NCBI RefSeq assembly: GCF_014898815.1
Contig: NW_026515539.1
Coordinates: 3,906,001-3,970,000 of the forward strand
Length of the DNA stretch: 64,000 nucleotides
Reading direction: 5' to 3'
Source of the DNA: Panonychus citri
Taxonomy: Eukaryota; Arthropoda; Arachnida; Trombidiformes; Tetranychidae
A program made the translations under genes and the position numbers. The notes under the pieces were generated by a model. It saw only the letters and a program-made list of their open reading frames with translations, searched no databases and was not told where the DNA came from. Of this stretch, positions 44,548-53,595 are shown one piece after another (position 1 is the stretch's first letter; each line of letters opens with the position of its first letter).

Positions 44548-44553
44548 GTAAAA
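44548..44553 (+). promoter_or_regulatory. Splice donor just before the first accessory ORF
   Basis: AAG|GTAAAA immediately precedes an ATG at 44,554. Unspliced RNA would give the first ORF. Splicing from here would remove it and join the leader to a downstream ORF. Confidence 0.5.
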
Positions 44554-44868
44554 ATGTACCAAGCAAAACAAATAGCCCCTCTTAAAATTCAAATTGTAAG
44601 AGAAAATAGTAATTCTGCTTCAACAGTTGACCTACCTGATGATGAGCCAATCAATCTGGCTGATTTTAGATTCAAAGTTGTTGACTTTTTCGCCATTTAC
44701 ATGCATTTCGATGCTGAATGGCAGAAAAAGCTTTTGAACACTATTACTTCAATTGATTATGAACGTTGGTTGTTCATAATCAATAATCGACAATTTTATA
44801 ATTTTTGTCATGAATATGACCCTCTCTTTTACGATTATGTTGACATTTCGTTCACAAAATATTATTAA
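44554..44868 (+). CDS. Accessory ORF A, unknown (104 aa)
   Basis: ATG-initiated 104-residue ORF, six nt after a GT splice donor and directly followed by a polyadenylation signal (AATAAA at 44,871). The N-terminus is polar with an acidic DLPDDEP segment. The remainder is rich in aromatic residues (Phe, Tyr, Trp) and helical, with a Tyr-rich end. No family is recognised. Its compact placement between a donor and a poly(A) signal, as for its neighbours, supports it as a real gene of the accessory cluster. Confidence 0.6.
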   Translation: MYQAKQIAPLKIQIVRENSNSASTVDLPDDEPINLADFRFKVVDFFAIYMHFDAEWQKKLLNTITSIDYERWLFIINNRQFYNFCHEYDPLFYDYVDISFTKYY

Positions 44869-44870
44869 TT

Positions 44871-44876
44871 AATAAA
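44871..44876 (+). promoter_or_regulatory. Polyadenylation signal after ORF A
   Basis: AATAAA begins two bases after the stop codon of ORF A. Confidence 0.5.
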
Positions 44877-44911
44877 CTTACAATTACTTTTTATTTACAT
44901 TTGTCTATTTA

Positions 44912-44933
44912 TCTTTTCTTTACTTCAGGTAAG
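44912..44933 (+). promoter_or_regulatory. Combined splice acceptor/donor before ORF B
   Basis: A pyrimidine tract ends in TTCAG|GTAAG: a 3' splice site is directly abutted by a donor consensus at 44,928/44,929, and the ATG of ORF B follows five nt later. This is the arrangement of a recursive (zero-length exon) splice site. Confidence 0.55.
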
Positions 44934-45446
44934 ATGAAAATAATTTCGGAAACGGTTTCTTCCACTCCTTTTATTTCGGGTTCGAGAATTCCATCAAAGG
45001 TTTCTTCATTTGAAAAAACACTTAAGTTGAATAAACTTGAGTCTCAAATGAAGCGTTACCTTTCGATTCCCAAAAATGATTGCTGTCCAACCGAAAACAC
45101 TGGTTCTGTTTGTTTAGCTTCATCACTTGTTAAACTTTTGAAAAAGATACACAAAAGAATGGAGCTCAAAACAATTCATTGTAACCGATGCTCTAAAAAC
45201 AAAATATTATCACTTGATGATAGTAGAAAAATTCATTGTAAAATTAACCAAGAAAAATATGTAAACCTTTGTATATTTGCCTCAACTTTCAAGTGCCCAA
45301 GGGTCAGTCAAGCTGAATCTTGGTTAATCAAGTGTCGATATTTGAGACACAAAATGAAGAAATGTGTTGATCATCGATTGTATACATTGAACCTGAAAAA
45401 AGAAATAGAATTGAAAAGAATTCTATTAAATAAAATTTTGTTATAA
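44934..45446 (+). CDS. Accessory ORF B, unknown cysteine-containing basic protein (170 aa)
   Basis: The ATG at 44,934 is chosen because it directly follows the CAG|GTAAG splice site; the frame is open a little further upstream but without an ATG. The product has a Ser/Thr-rich N-terminus. A Cys-rich middle follows (CC near residue 50, then CNRC about 30 residues later) that might bind a metal, and the C-terminal half is Lys/Arg-rich and helical. No known family is recognised. An AATAAA lies at 45,429, just before the stop codon. It sits between ORF A and the two-BIR IAP gene in the same orientation. Confidence 0.6.
   Translation: MKIISETVSSTPFISGSRIPSKVSSFEKTLKLNKLESQMKRYLSIPKNDCCPTENTGSVCLASSLVKLLKKIHKRMELKTIHCNRCSKNKILSLDDSRKIHCKINQEKYVNLCIFASTFKCPRVSQAESWLIKCRYLRHKMKKCVDHRLYTLNLKKEIELKRILLNKILL
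45429..45434 (+). promoter_or_regulatory. Polyadenylation signal at the end of ORF B
   Basis: AATAAA overlaps the last codons of ORF B. Confidence 0.4.
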
Positions 45447-45454
45447 CATTGATA

Positions 45455-45486
45455 TTTTTTCTTTTTCATTTCAGGAAATAAAGGTA
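45455..45486 (+). promoter_or_regulatory. Splice acceptor, 9-nt spacer and donor before the IAP gene
   Basis: A T-rich tract ends in TTTCAG at 45,474. Nine nt later AAG|GTAATG forms another donor whose GTA abuts the ATG at 45,487. It follows the same acceptor-then-donor-then-ATG pattern as ORF B. Confidence 0.5.
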
Positions 45487-46353
45487 ATGTTTTCACCAAT
45501 ATTTGAAGTTTGGGAGTGTCCTACCATGAAAGCTGCTCTTGAAAAATATCTTTTCATGAAACAGGAAAGAAATAGATATTTAACATGTCCATGGGCTCCG
45601 AGTAGATGGGTAACAGTTTTTCAAAATGGTTTCTTCATGAAGGAAGAATGTGTTCAATGTTTTGCATGTGGACTTGAGCTTGATCACTCTATTTTGAGAG
45701 AAGACATTGCATATATACACAAGTTTTTCAGTCCAGAATGTTCTTTCTTGAATGGAAAAGAACCAAACTTGAAACTGAAAAAAGTTGGTTGTGTGAATTT
45801 ATATTCATCGAAACCAATTCTTGATTCCACCTCCAACAAGGACTTACCTCCCAAATTGAAGGTTTCGCGGGTTGTTAGGACTCAAGATGATTTGTTACAA
45901 ATTTTCTCCGAAGACGAGTTTGTCATCAACCCTGAGAAAGTTTTTAACTTGTTCAAGATAAGGATGAACCGTGTTTTTTCTTTCAACAATGCTCCTCCTC
46001 CGGTAGCTCATAAAAACTATTTCGTTGAAAGTGGATTCTTCTGGACCGGTTTTGAAAGGGTTGTACAATGTGCCTTTTGCCGGATTGCAATTGATGGAAA
46101 ATTACCTGGACATCCTATGGTGGCTCATAAGAAACTTTCACCTGAATGTCCTTTTATAGCAGAGTCGAGTTATGAGACGAATGAAAAGGATTCATGTTGT
46201 GTTTGTCTTGAAAAGGGACAAACAATGCTGTATTTACCTTGTGCTCATTTAGCAACATGTATTGATTGTGATGAAGTTTTGTTGAGAAACAAAAGTCCTT
46301 GTCCCATTTGTCGACAAACAATTACAAAGAGAATCAGTGTAATAAAACCTTAA
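45487..46353 (+). CDS. iap: Inhibitor-of-apoptosis protein: two BIR domains plus RING (288 aa)
   Basis: The protein is intact. BIR1 has C58-x2-C61-x16-H78-x6-C85, BIR2 has C195-x2-C198-x15-H214-x6-C221, and the C-terminal RING shows C237-x2-C240, C252-x-H254-x3-C258-x2-C261 and C272-x2-C275. This is the layout of baculoviral and insect IAPs, in which BIRs bind caspases or IAP antagonists and the RING acts as a ubiquitin ligase. The likely role is keeping infected or element-active cells alive. It is preceded by a splice-site cluster and followed by AATAAA signals (46,341 and 46,356). It is the clearest gene of the rightward accessory cluster. Host origin by capture is likely but not shown by the sequence itself. 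Confidence 0.93.
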   Translation: MFSPIFEVWECPTMKAALEKYLFMKQERNRYLTCPWAPSRWVTVFQNGFFMKEECVQCFACGLELDHSILREDIAYIHKFFSPECSFLNGKEPNLKLKKVGCVNLYSSKPILDSTSNKDLPPKLKVSRVVRTQDDLLQIFSEDEFVINPEKVFNLFKIRMNRVFSFNNAPPPVAHKNYFVESGFFWTGFERVVQCAFCRIAIDGKLPGHPMVAHKKLSPECPFIAESSYETNEKDSCCVCLEKGQTMLYLPCAHLATCIDCDEVLLRNKSPCPICRQTITKRISVIKP

Positions 46354-46355
46354 TT

Positions 46356-46361
46356 AATAAA
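46356..46361 (+). promoter_or_regulatory. Polyadenylation signal after the two-BIR IAP
   Basis: AATAAA starts three bases after the stop codon. Another overlaps the last codons at 46,341. Confidence 0.5.
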
Positions 46362-46374
46362 ATTTTATTTTTTC

Positions 46375-46392
46375 TTATATACATACTTTCAG
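46375..46392 (+). promoter_or_regulatory. Splice acceptor abutting the ATG of ORF D
   Basis: ACTTTCAG ends at 46,392 and the ATG is the very next triplet, so a spliced leader would be joined directly to the start codon. Confidence 0.5.
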
Positions 46393-46671
46393 ATGGTTTC
46401 ATCAATCTTATTCAACCAACGCGATTATGTCGAAACATTCATTAAGAGTAAGGAGAAAGATGATATTGTGTTTTGGATTTCGAATACTAAGTATCGATTG
46501 TTGAAGCCAGTGTTCATACAGAGACTTAAAAAACAACACCCAACGATATCATTTACAAAATCTTTAACCTTGAAGTCAACATTATTTGGTCCTTATATTC
46601 GAACCAACAAGCTTGAAATCAAAATGAGATGTATTATCAACCTATCCCTTCAAGAAACAAATCGTAACTAA
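46393..46671 (+). CDS. Accessory ORF D, unknown (92 aa), with an internal splice donor
   Basis: The ATG follows directly after a splice acceptor. The unspliced product has 92 residues, basic and helical, with a DDIVFWISNTKYRLLKPV segment near residues 23-40. No family is recognised. A good donor (AAGA|GTAAGG at 46,447/46,448) lies after codon 18 in phase 1. It fits in frame with the exon starting at 46,690, so a second product sharing the first 18 residues is possible. Which form is used cannot be decided here. Confidence 0.5.
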   Translation: MVSSILFNQRDYVETFIKSKEKDDIVFWISNTKYRLLKPVFIQRLKKQHPTISFTKSLTLKSTLFGPYIRTNKLEIKMRCIINLSLQETNRN

Positions 46672-46689
46672 AGCCTTTTTTTCATTTAG

Positions 46690-46934
46690 GTAATGTTGAT
46701 GAATGGTTGATAGATGTCGTTCTATACTTTCTTTGGTCCAACGAATTAGTTTTTCAACCATTAACAATCGGAGATAAAGTTCAACTACTTTATCTGTTGG
46801 ATTATTTCGGCATTGACATAAATAAATACTCAATTACATCAGATTCAATGGAAAGATTCAGGTCAAATTTAATAACTTTATCAAGGATAAATGAGTCAGT
46901 TAACGCCCAATTATCTCACTTGATTTCAATATAA
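46690..46934 (+). CDS. Accessory exon E (partial ORF lacking its own ATG)
   Basis: The open frame follows a TTTCATTTAG acceptor at 46,689 and has no useful ATG near its beginning, so it needs an upstream exon. Its phase matches the donor at 46,447 inside ORF D: one base plus two bases complete a codon. The D-E product would have 99 residues. The exon encodes a Leu/Val-rich helical segment with an LFWSNEL-like core and a polar C-terminus. The function is unknown. Confidence 0.5.
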
Positions 46935-46970
46935 AACCAACAACTAACATGTACAGTTTATTAATCAATC

Positions 46971-47399
46971 ATGTCTCGATCACTCTACTTTGTTAAAATG
47001 TTTCCTGATGTTCCTGTTCCATTTAAAGCTACACCAAGGTCTGTTGGATTTGATGTATCATCTTATGAAGATACCATTGTTCCTGCTCGAGGTCAAGTTA
47101 TTATTAAAACTGGGTTAAAAGTGACTCCACCTAAAGGGACGTATATACGTTTAGCTTCAAGGTCTAGTTTGGCCTCAGAAGGAATAACAGTTCAAGGTGG
47201 AGTTATCGATCCTGACTATACTGGGGAAGTTAAGGTAATTCTGTCTAACAATACAAATGAACAGTTTATCATCACAAAAGGAATGCGTATCGCTCAAATG
47301 ATATGTGAAAAAGCTACATTTGCTGTTCTTTATCAGAAAGAAGAGGTGGAGACAATCACTACTCGATGTGATTGTGGGTTTGGCTCTTCAGGTCGATAA
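46971..47399 (+). CDS. dut: dUTP diphosphatase (dUTPase), trimeric type (142 aa)
   Basis: The protein is complete, with all five conserved motifs in order: RSVGFDVSS (about residues 23-31), ASRSSLA (62-68), GVIDPDYTGEV (77-87), GMRIAQMI (104-111) and the glycine-rich GFGSSG (136-141). It hydrolyses dUTP to dUMP, keeping uracil out of DNA during replication in non-dividing cells. Its length fits the ~140-residue homotrimeric family found in eukaryotes and many DNA viruses. It lies 36 bp after exon E and just upstream of promoter P2, and it shows no sign of damage. Confidence 0.95.
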   Translation: MSRSLYFVKMFPDVPVPFKATPRSVGFDVSSYEDTIVPARGQVIIKTGLKVTPPKGTYIRLASRSSLASEGITVQGGVIDPDYTGEVKVILSNNTNEQFIITKGMRIAQMICEKATFAVLYQKEEVETITTRCDCGFGSSGR

Positions 47400-47402
47400 T
47401 TG

Positions 47403-47443
47403 TATAAAAGGAAGGATAGAAAAGAGAACTTCATCATTCAGTT
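47403..47443 (+). promoter_or_regulatory. Promoter P2 (TATA + initiator) of the PC4-like gene
   Basis: TATAAAAG at 47,403-47,410 is followed by TCATCATTCAGTT at 47,431-47,443, nearly identical to P1 and P3. The start codon of the PC4-like gene follows at 47,471, leaving a short leader. Confidence 0.7.
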
Positions 47444-47470
47444 TTGATTCATCAGTGAAACAACATCAAA

Positions 47471-47971
47471 ATGTATTCCAGCAACTCCAATGTTACAACT
47501 CAACAAAATTCTCCACCAGCTGAAAGACCAAGATCGACCCGTTTTGAGGATAATTTTCAACAACTCATGACCTGTGAAATCGCTCCTCTTACCTGGATCT
47601 CCGTAAACAAATCAAAATCAATCGATTCAACATTTGTTGATATACGGAAGAAACGAGAAAAGATGGTCAATGGTGTGAAGATGTTTATCCCTACAAAATC
47701 TGGACTCTTCTTACGTCTGGAAGAGTATGAAAAGCTGAAGGATCGATTAGTTTGTATTACTGAAGGTGAACAACGGAAGTTTGAGTTTACTGTAGCTCCA
47801 GGACGAACTGTATCCGGTCATCTGAGAGTTGATGGATGTTGGCATTTTTCGATCAAAACTGAGGTGAAAGAATCTGTTCTTACTCTTACTGGTTCTGAGA
47901 TAAGTAAGATTGCGGCTTATTCAATTCCAAACAATGTCTTCGCTGCAATGGGGGAAATCATCTGGGGGTGA
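47471..47971 (+). CDS. Candidate PC4/p15-like ssDNA-binding transcription coactivator (166 aa)
   Basis: Residues ~54-92 contain FVDIRKKREK, then VKMFIPTKSGLFL and LEEYEKLKDRL. This resembles the PC4 C-terminal domain pattern: a VDIR strand, a charged turn, a P-x-K-x-G-hydrophobic strand and a terminal helix. PC4 proteins bind single-stranded DNA and assist promoter melting and replication. The N-terminus (1-25) is polar and disordered, and a second beta-rich half (about 100-166) is not recognised. The gene is intact, has its own TATA/initiator promoter, and sits between dUTPase and polymerase B. That position fits a DNA-binding protein used in replication or late transcription. The assignment is by pattern only and is moderate. 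Confidence 0.5.
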   Translation: MYSSNSNVTTQQNSPPAERPRSTRFEDNFQQLMTCEIAPLTWISVNKSKSIDSTFVDIRKKREKMVNGVKMFIPTKSGLFLRLEEYEKLKDRLVCITEGEQRKFEFTVAPGRTVSGHLRVDGCWHFSIKTEVKESVLTLTGSEISKIAAYSIPNNVFAAMGEIIWG

Positions 47972-48075
47972 ATTGAAACTTGATATATACATTAATCTTT
48001 TTATCTTTAACATTAACTACTAACATTAACTATATTTTATCCTTATTTACTTTGTATCCGTTAAGATTTAATTTT

Positions 48076-48081
48076 AATAAA
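48076..48081 (+). promoter_or_regulatory. Polyadenylation signal downstream of the PC4-like gene
   Basis: AATAAA about 105 bp beyond the stop codon and just before the next short ORF. Confidence 0.4.
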
Positions 48082-48086
48082 AAAAA

Positions 48087-48239
48087 ATGAGCTCAAACGA
48101 TGCTTTATTTAACTTATTTCGTGACTATAAAAAGAAACCAAGGAAGAATAATTACATGAATGATGGCTGTTTATTTCATTACTCTAGTACTTATTATACT
48201 CCTTCTGTTACTTGTTTTAAGAATATATCTATTAGATAG
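48087..48239 (+). CDS. Short ORF, possibly the displaced N-terminus of polymerase B (50 aa)
   Basis: ATG-initiated, 50 residues, with a basic KKKPRK segment and a Tyr/Ser-rich end. It stops 42 bp before the zinc-finger ORF that begins the polymerase region. It may be a stand-alone peptide or the beginning of the polymerase gene cut off by a frameshift. No family is recognised. Confidence 0.3.
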   Translation: MSSNDALFNLFRDYKKKPRKNNYMNDGCLFHYSSTYYTPSVTCFKNISIR

Positions 48240-48281
48240 CTTAGAATATGATGGTATCAGGATATAGATACGCCTATTGAC

Positions 48282-51200
48282 ATGATTAAAACCTTATATA
48301 AATCGAATACAAAATCTGTTTACAATTCAGAGTGTAACATGATCAAGTGTAGCAAGTGTCAGGAAAGCTTTACCAAACATAAATCTTATCTTATACATAG
48401 AAGAGATTGTAGTTTCAAGTCTGTTAAATGTTCAACATGTGATAAAATTTTCAATAAAAATAGTCTATTCGTAGACCATCTACTACTCTGCAAAAATTTC
48501 AACAGAAATTTATCAACTTTAACCAGTGATTTCACCTACACCCTACACAAGAAAGCTTTCAAAATGTTTTGCCATCTATGTCAAAACAGGAAAATGGTCA
48601 TCATTGGAAAGTTTATTTACAAATGAGCGTCAAAATATTGAAAATTTATTAGATTCAATTCTAAAAACAATAGGGTCACATAAAGTACAAGTCTGTGTTT
48701 TACTAAGATTTGTTAAACAAAAAATGGATGGTGATATTGATACAACTGAGATTTACAAAGTGACTCAAATGAGACCATTTACTCATATATCACAGTTCGA
48801 TGAAACGATGTCAGCCTGGGCTCAACATCTCGATTCAGTTGTTGATCAATTTACTCAAAGAGGAAGTGGCTGGGTACTTAAATCGATAAGTACAATCGAA
48901 ATAAGAATATGTAAATTGAAAGAAAATAGTGGTGGATGTTCATCAGTTAAATTACCACCAATGCTCTTGAAAAAGAAAAGTTTAATTTCACCAAACTGTC
49001 AAACCCATTGTTTTAAATGGGCTGTTTTAATATCCTTACATCCTCAGGTTAAGGATAGAAAAAGAGTATCAAAGTATAGGAACCTGACTAGTCTCTACGA
49101 CTTTACTGGTATTGATCCGATTACACCGTTCTCCCAAATCGATAAATTCGAAAGGAGAAACAAGATTTCAATCAACATTTATACACTGACAATGGATAAA
49201 CATCGAAAGATTGTTCCATTGAGGGTCAATAAAAACCCTTCAAGTAAACATGTAAACTTGTTTTTATATAATGACCATTATTACTGTATAAACAACTTCA
49301 ATGCTTTTGTACGAAACAACAGGGCTTGGGAAAGGTTTTACTGTCCTTATTGTTTATCAGGATTCAGACAAGAGTATTTGTTATCGAACCATCAAACCTA
49401 CTGTAAAGATGTCACCGCTCAACGTATATTACTACCAGGTCAAGGAAAAGTACCAAAGATTTGTGAGTTTTATCGTTTAGATAAAACAATAGCATATCCT
49501 TATGTTGTTTACGCTGATTTTGAGGCCCTGGTTGTTAAATCAGATAAAACTTTAGGTAATAATACCTTTGAATATCAAAAACACCAAGCTTGTTCATTTG
49601 GACTCGTGGCAGTTGATTGGAATAATCAAATTTTATCAAAGAAATTTTATCGAGGGAAAAAGCTGCTGAAAACTTATTGAAACTTTATTGGAGCTACAGA
49701 TGTTCTTAAGAGAACACTTGGAAAGCAATAGTAAACCAGCAATACTTTCAATGAGGAACGTGAAGCATTTGAACAAGCTTTAGAGTGTTATGTATGTAAT
49801 GAGCCTTTAGTTAATGATAAGGTTTTAGATCATTGCCATTTAACTGGATCATATCGAGGCCAGCTCATAACTCATGTAATCTTAAACTTAGACTACCACA
49901 TAAACTACCTATTATTTTTCATAATCTCAAAGGTTACGATGCTCACCTTATAATCAGTGGGTTAAGATCAAATTTAGTTCAGAACATAGCCGTCATCCCT
50001 CAAAATACAGAAAAGTACATTGCTTTCTTTATGGATGACTTTATCTTTCTAGATAGTTTAGCTTTTCTCCTTTCAAGTTTAGATACATTGGCTAATAACT
50101 TGTCTACTGAATCTAAATCAACATACTTGTTACAAATGTTCAAAGAAGATGATCTACCCACATACTTGGAAAAGGATCTCTACCTTATGAGTACATGGAC
50201 TCTTGGGATAGATTCAATGAGCGCGCGCTACCACCAATCGAATGTTTCTACTCTCATCTCACGAAAAAATCAATCGATCAACAATCTTATGATCGATTGA
50301 TTGATATGTGGAATCATTTTGGTTGTGAAACACTGGGTGAATTTCATGATATTTATTTGAAAATTGATGTGCTACTTTTGACTTGTATCTTTCAAAATTT
50401 CAGAGCTACAAGTATTAATCAGTTTGGCTTGGACCCATGTCATTACTTTTCAACACCAGGTTTAACATGGGACGCCGCTCTCAAGTCAACGAAAAATAAG
50501 TTGGATCTTCTCACTGATATTGATATGATTTTAATGATTGAAAAAGGTATCAGGGGTGGTATCTCTTGTGCAATGAAGAGACACGTCATTGCTAATAACC
50601 GAAACTCTGAGAATTATGATGAAACAAAACCCTCATCATACATCACATATTTGGATGTTAACAACTTGTATGGATTTGCACTGAACGATGTCCTTCCCAT
50701 GAAGAACTTTTCTTGGGTGTCACCAGATTTGTTTGATTCTACAATTGAGACGATAAGAAATGGTAATTTGGATGGTGATACTGGTTATATTTTAGAAGTA
50801 GACTTGTTATATCCAAGTGAATTACATGACTATCATAATGACTATCCTTTAGCGCCTGAAAGATTATCAGTTAAAATTGAATGGATGAGTAAGTATCAAA
50901 AGGATTTGGTTGCTAAAATAGAAAGTCAAGGATTAAAACGTACTGAAACTGAAAAGCTCATCCCAAATTTGTTTGATAAACATCATTACGTCGTTCACGG
51001 TCGAAATTTACGTTTCTATCTTGACAAAGGATTAAAATTGAATAAAATCCATAGAATAATTAGTTTTCATCAATCAGCTTGGTTATCACCTTATATTCAA
51101 ATGTGTACAAGTAACAGACAAAAAGCGGCAACTACCTTTGAAAAAGACTTTTGGAAACTCATGGTCAACTCATTGTATGGAAAAAGTATAGAAGATAAGA

Positions 51201-51931
51201 GGAAACATACTAAAGTCAAGGTGATACAGAATGGTAAACAAGCTCTTCAACAAATTCGTAAGCCAATGTTTGAACAGTTTTTCATCTTGGAAAATGATTT
51301 AGCCATTGTTAAATTACGAAAGTTTGAAGTCAAGCTCGATAAACCGATTTACTTGGGGTTCACTGTGTTGGAACTATCTAAGTTACACATGTATAAACTT
51401 CATTATGATTGTTTCCGGCCCAAATATGGTGAAAACTTATCACTTGTATATACCGACACTGACAGTTTCATATATCATATACAAACTCAAGACATTGTAG
51501 CTGATTTAAAAGAACTAGATTATATCATGGACTTTTCTGATTATCCAACATCACATATTCTCCATGATAATTCGAATAAGAAAAAACTCGGGTACCTTAA
51601 AGATGAGATGAATGGAGAAACCATTGATGAAGTTATTGCCCTGAAATCAAAACTTTATGCTATCAAATATGGAACTAGAAAAAAACTTACCGCCAAGGGA
51701 GTACAAAAGGCTGTGATTAAAAATGAAATCTCAATAGAAAACTACAGAGATTGTCTCTATGACAACACCATTTATCATCATATTAATCATAGATTACAAT
51801 CTAAAAATCATCAAATTTCTTCTATAAGACTAAACAAAGTTTCATTATCACCAATGGATGATAAAAGATTTATACTTGACGATGGAGTATCTACACTAGC
51901 TCACGGACATTATAAAATTGTACAAAAATAG
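48282..51931 (+). pseudogene. polB: Protein-primed family B DNA polymerase, broken by several frameshifts
   Basis: The N-terminal region has two Cys2-His-Cys fingers (CSKCQESF... and CSTCDKIF..., 48,282-48,530), as in many Polinton polymerases. Exonuclease motif I (YADFEAL) lies near 49,512 and motif II (FHNLKGYD) near 49,915. A zinc-bearing CxxC...DHCH...CN segment lies at 49,788-49,885. The polymerase domain has motif A YLDVNNLYG, motif B KLMVNSLYGK and motif C YTDTDSF (51,453-51,473), with all catalytic aspartates present. The reading frame changes near 48,550-48,600, three times within 49,650-49,745, near 49,860 and near 50,175. The last 578 codons (50,195-51,931) are uninterrupted. The enzyme would replicate the linear element with a terminal protein, but this copy cannot make it in one piece. 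Confidence 0.92.
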
Positions 51932-51936
51932 TTGTT

Positions 51937-52358
51937 TTAATAAATATTTTTTATTATAAATTCATTAATTTCTGAATTACATTTAATTAATGGTAAATCC
52001 TTGTTTTCAAAACAAGACTCTAGAAAGAGAATACAATACAATCCACATTTTATTGATAAATCTCCTTGGTAGATGTAATGGTTATATTTAAATCCATTGA
52101 ATTTACAATTTCTTTCCAAAAAGGAAGTGATTAAATCCAATGGTCTATTACCAAATGAATCAAAATATAAACCTGGTCCATACTCTGGAATATAGATAGC
52201 TGTCCAGTGGGACCCAGTTTTCCAACTTGGATCAAGATTTATCACCATACCAAAAGGTTTAGCTAATATTTCAAAAGGTAATTTATCAAGAGGATAAACA
52301 CCTTTGAACTGTGAGTACTTTTCAATCTCGAATCAATATCGATTGTAGTTAATGCCAT
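51937..52358 (-). pseudogene. pro: Adenain-like cysteine protease, one frameshift
   Basis: The intact C-terminal part (51,937-52,248) shows the Ulp1/adenain triad pattern: His in GSHWTAIY, Asp in YFDSFGNRP, and Gln/Cys in YQGDLSIKCGLYC. This protease matures capsid proteins in adenoviruses and Polintons. The natural start is probably the ATG at 52,356-52,358, which overlaps the stop of the major capsid gene (TGATG). The frame is lost near 52,325, about 11 codons in. It ends 6 bp from the polymerase stop codon on the other strand, so the two gene blocks are tail to tail. Confidence 0.88.
51939..51955. promoter_or_regulatory. Bidirectional polyadenylation region between the converging gene blocks
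   Basis: AATAAA on the plus strand (51,939-51,944) and on the minus strand (51,950-51,955) lie within 17 bp, serving polymerase B and the protease/capsid transcripts respectively. Confidence 0.6.
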
Positions 52359-53594
52359 CAATAGTCTGTAATTATATTCCGCGATGAATCGATTTGTAGT
52401 ACGTTGTCATGAACACCAAAAACTATCATGTGTAGACCTGTGGTTAAAGCGTCAGTAAATTGAATATCTATTCGAGCGCTACCTCGTTTAATCAATGATA
52501 GAGCCCCAGATTCATTGGTAAGAGTACCGTCATCACTTAAATCAAAAACAAACAAAGGGTGGTTCTTTGCATAGTCTTTGTACTTGATATTAATTTTAGG
52601 TATTCCATTCTCTTGGTTCATTGACGGAACATGTTGTAGTATTCACGAACATAAATACTATTCTTGAAATCCGGTTTATAAGCAGAAGCTGGTATCTTTA
52701 TTCCATTAACAACAAAAGCAATCTCTTTAATATTTCCGTGTTCAAATTTGAACGGATCAGTTTGTATCTCCGTTGAAAGACTTGTCAGATACAACCAATA
52801 ATGACCCTTCGGGGTAGTTGACCATTATACACATTGTCAATGCTATTGGCAGCGAAGCCACTCACAAGGTGATATGATTTAACCTCATTACGCTGGAAAT
52901 AGTATTTTACCATTGAGTTGGTCAAGTTTTTTTCAATTGTCATCTGAACGGGCATAAAAAGTTTCACTCGTCTTACGAAAAGTGAAAGCTGTTGAAATTT
53001 CAAATTGATTGGTCCTTGAGTGGAACAGGTCAATCCAAATGTATCTGGTGCCAATTTAAATCTTAATGTTATCGGTACACCATCGATCAAAAATTTTTCT
53101 TGTTGAAACATTGGGGCATGTATCGGAAGAATCAAATCAAAGTCCTTTTTAACACGCTCAACTCTTACATTTTCATCGTCATCAATCAGCTGACAAGCAT
53201 CAATTGGTGACTCATGTTTGAAGAACAAGTCATCGAGATGTGATTGATAATGAAATAAACTATTACCTGGATTTAAATTGACACTACCAAGATAAACATC
53301 ACATTGTTCAAACAATGAAGTAGCGTAGTTATTAACAGGAACAATTTTGTCACCATCTTTTATTGGATCTTTGTATTCAATTTTTAATTTAGCATGTAAA
53401 TATGTAGCTGAAAGATCAGTATAGTGTTCAGAAGCGGGAACTACAAATTCAAATATTTTTGAATTGTCTAATGACCCAACTGGACGATACTCTACATCAT
53501 ACATTGTCTCGACGACCGTTTGTGTTGGAGGAACACTAAATAAATCTAGTTCAGCTATTGTTGCTGGTGTCGAGGAGTTGTGAATAAATTCCAT
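52358..53594 (-). pseudogene. mcp: Major capsid protein (double jelly-roll hexon-like), two frameshifts
   Basis: The first 269 codons (53,594-52,785) start with MEFIHNSS and continue with a LDLFSVPPTQTVVE motif, the typical opening of Polinton/adintovirus major capsid proteins. PVNNY...LFEQCDVYLG follows. The frame shifts near 52,790 and again near 52,625. The last piece (52,621-52,358) ends with a DNVLQIDSSRNII segment typical of the family's C-terminus. The protein would form the pseudo-hexameric capsomers. It lies between the pVI-like gene (2 bp upstream) and the protease (overlapping), the usual Polinton order. Total length is about 410 codons. Confidence 0.9.
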
Positions 53595-53595
53595 C

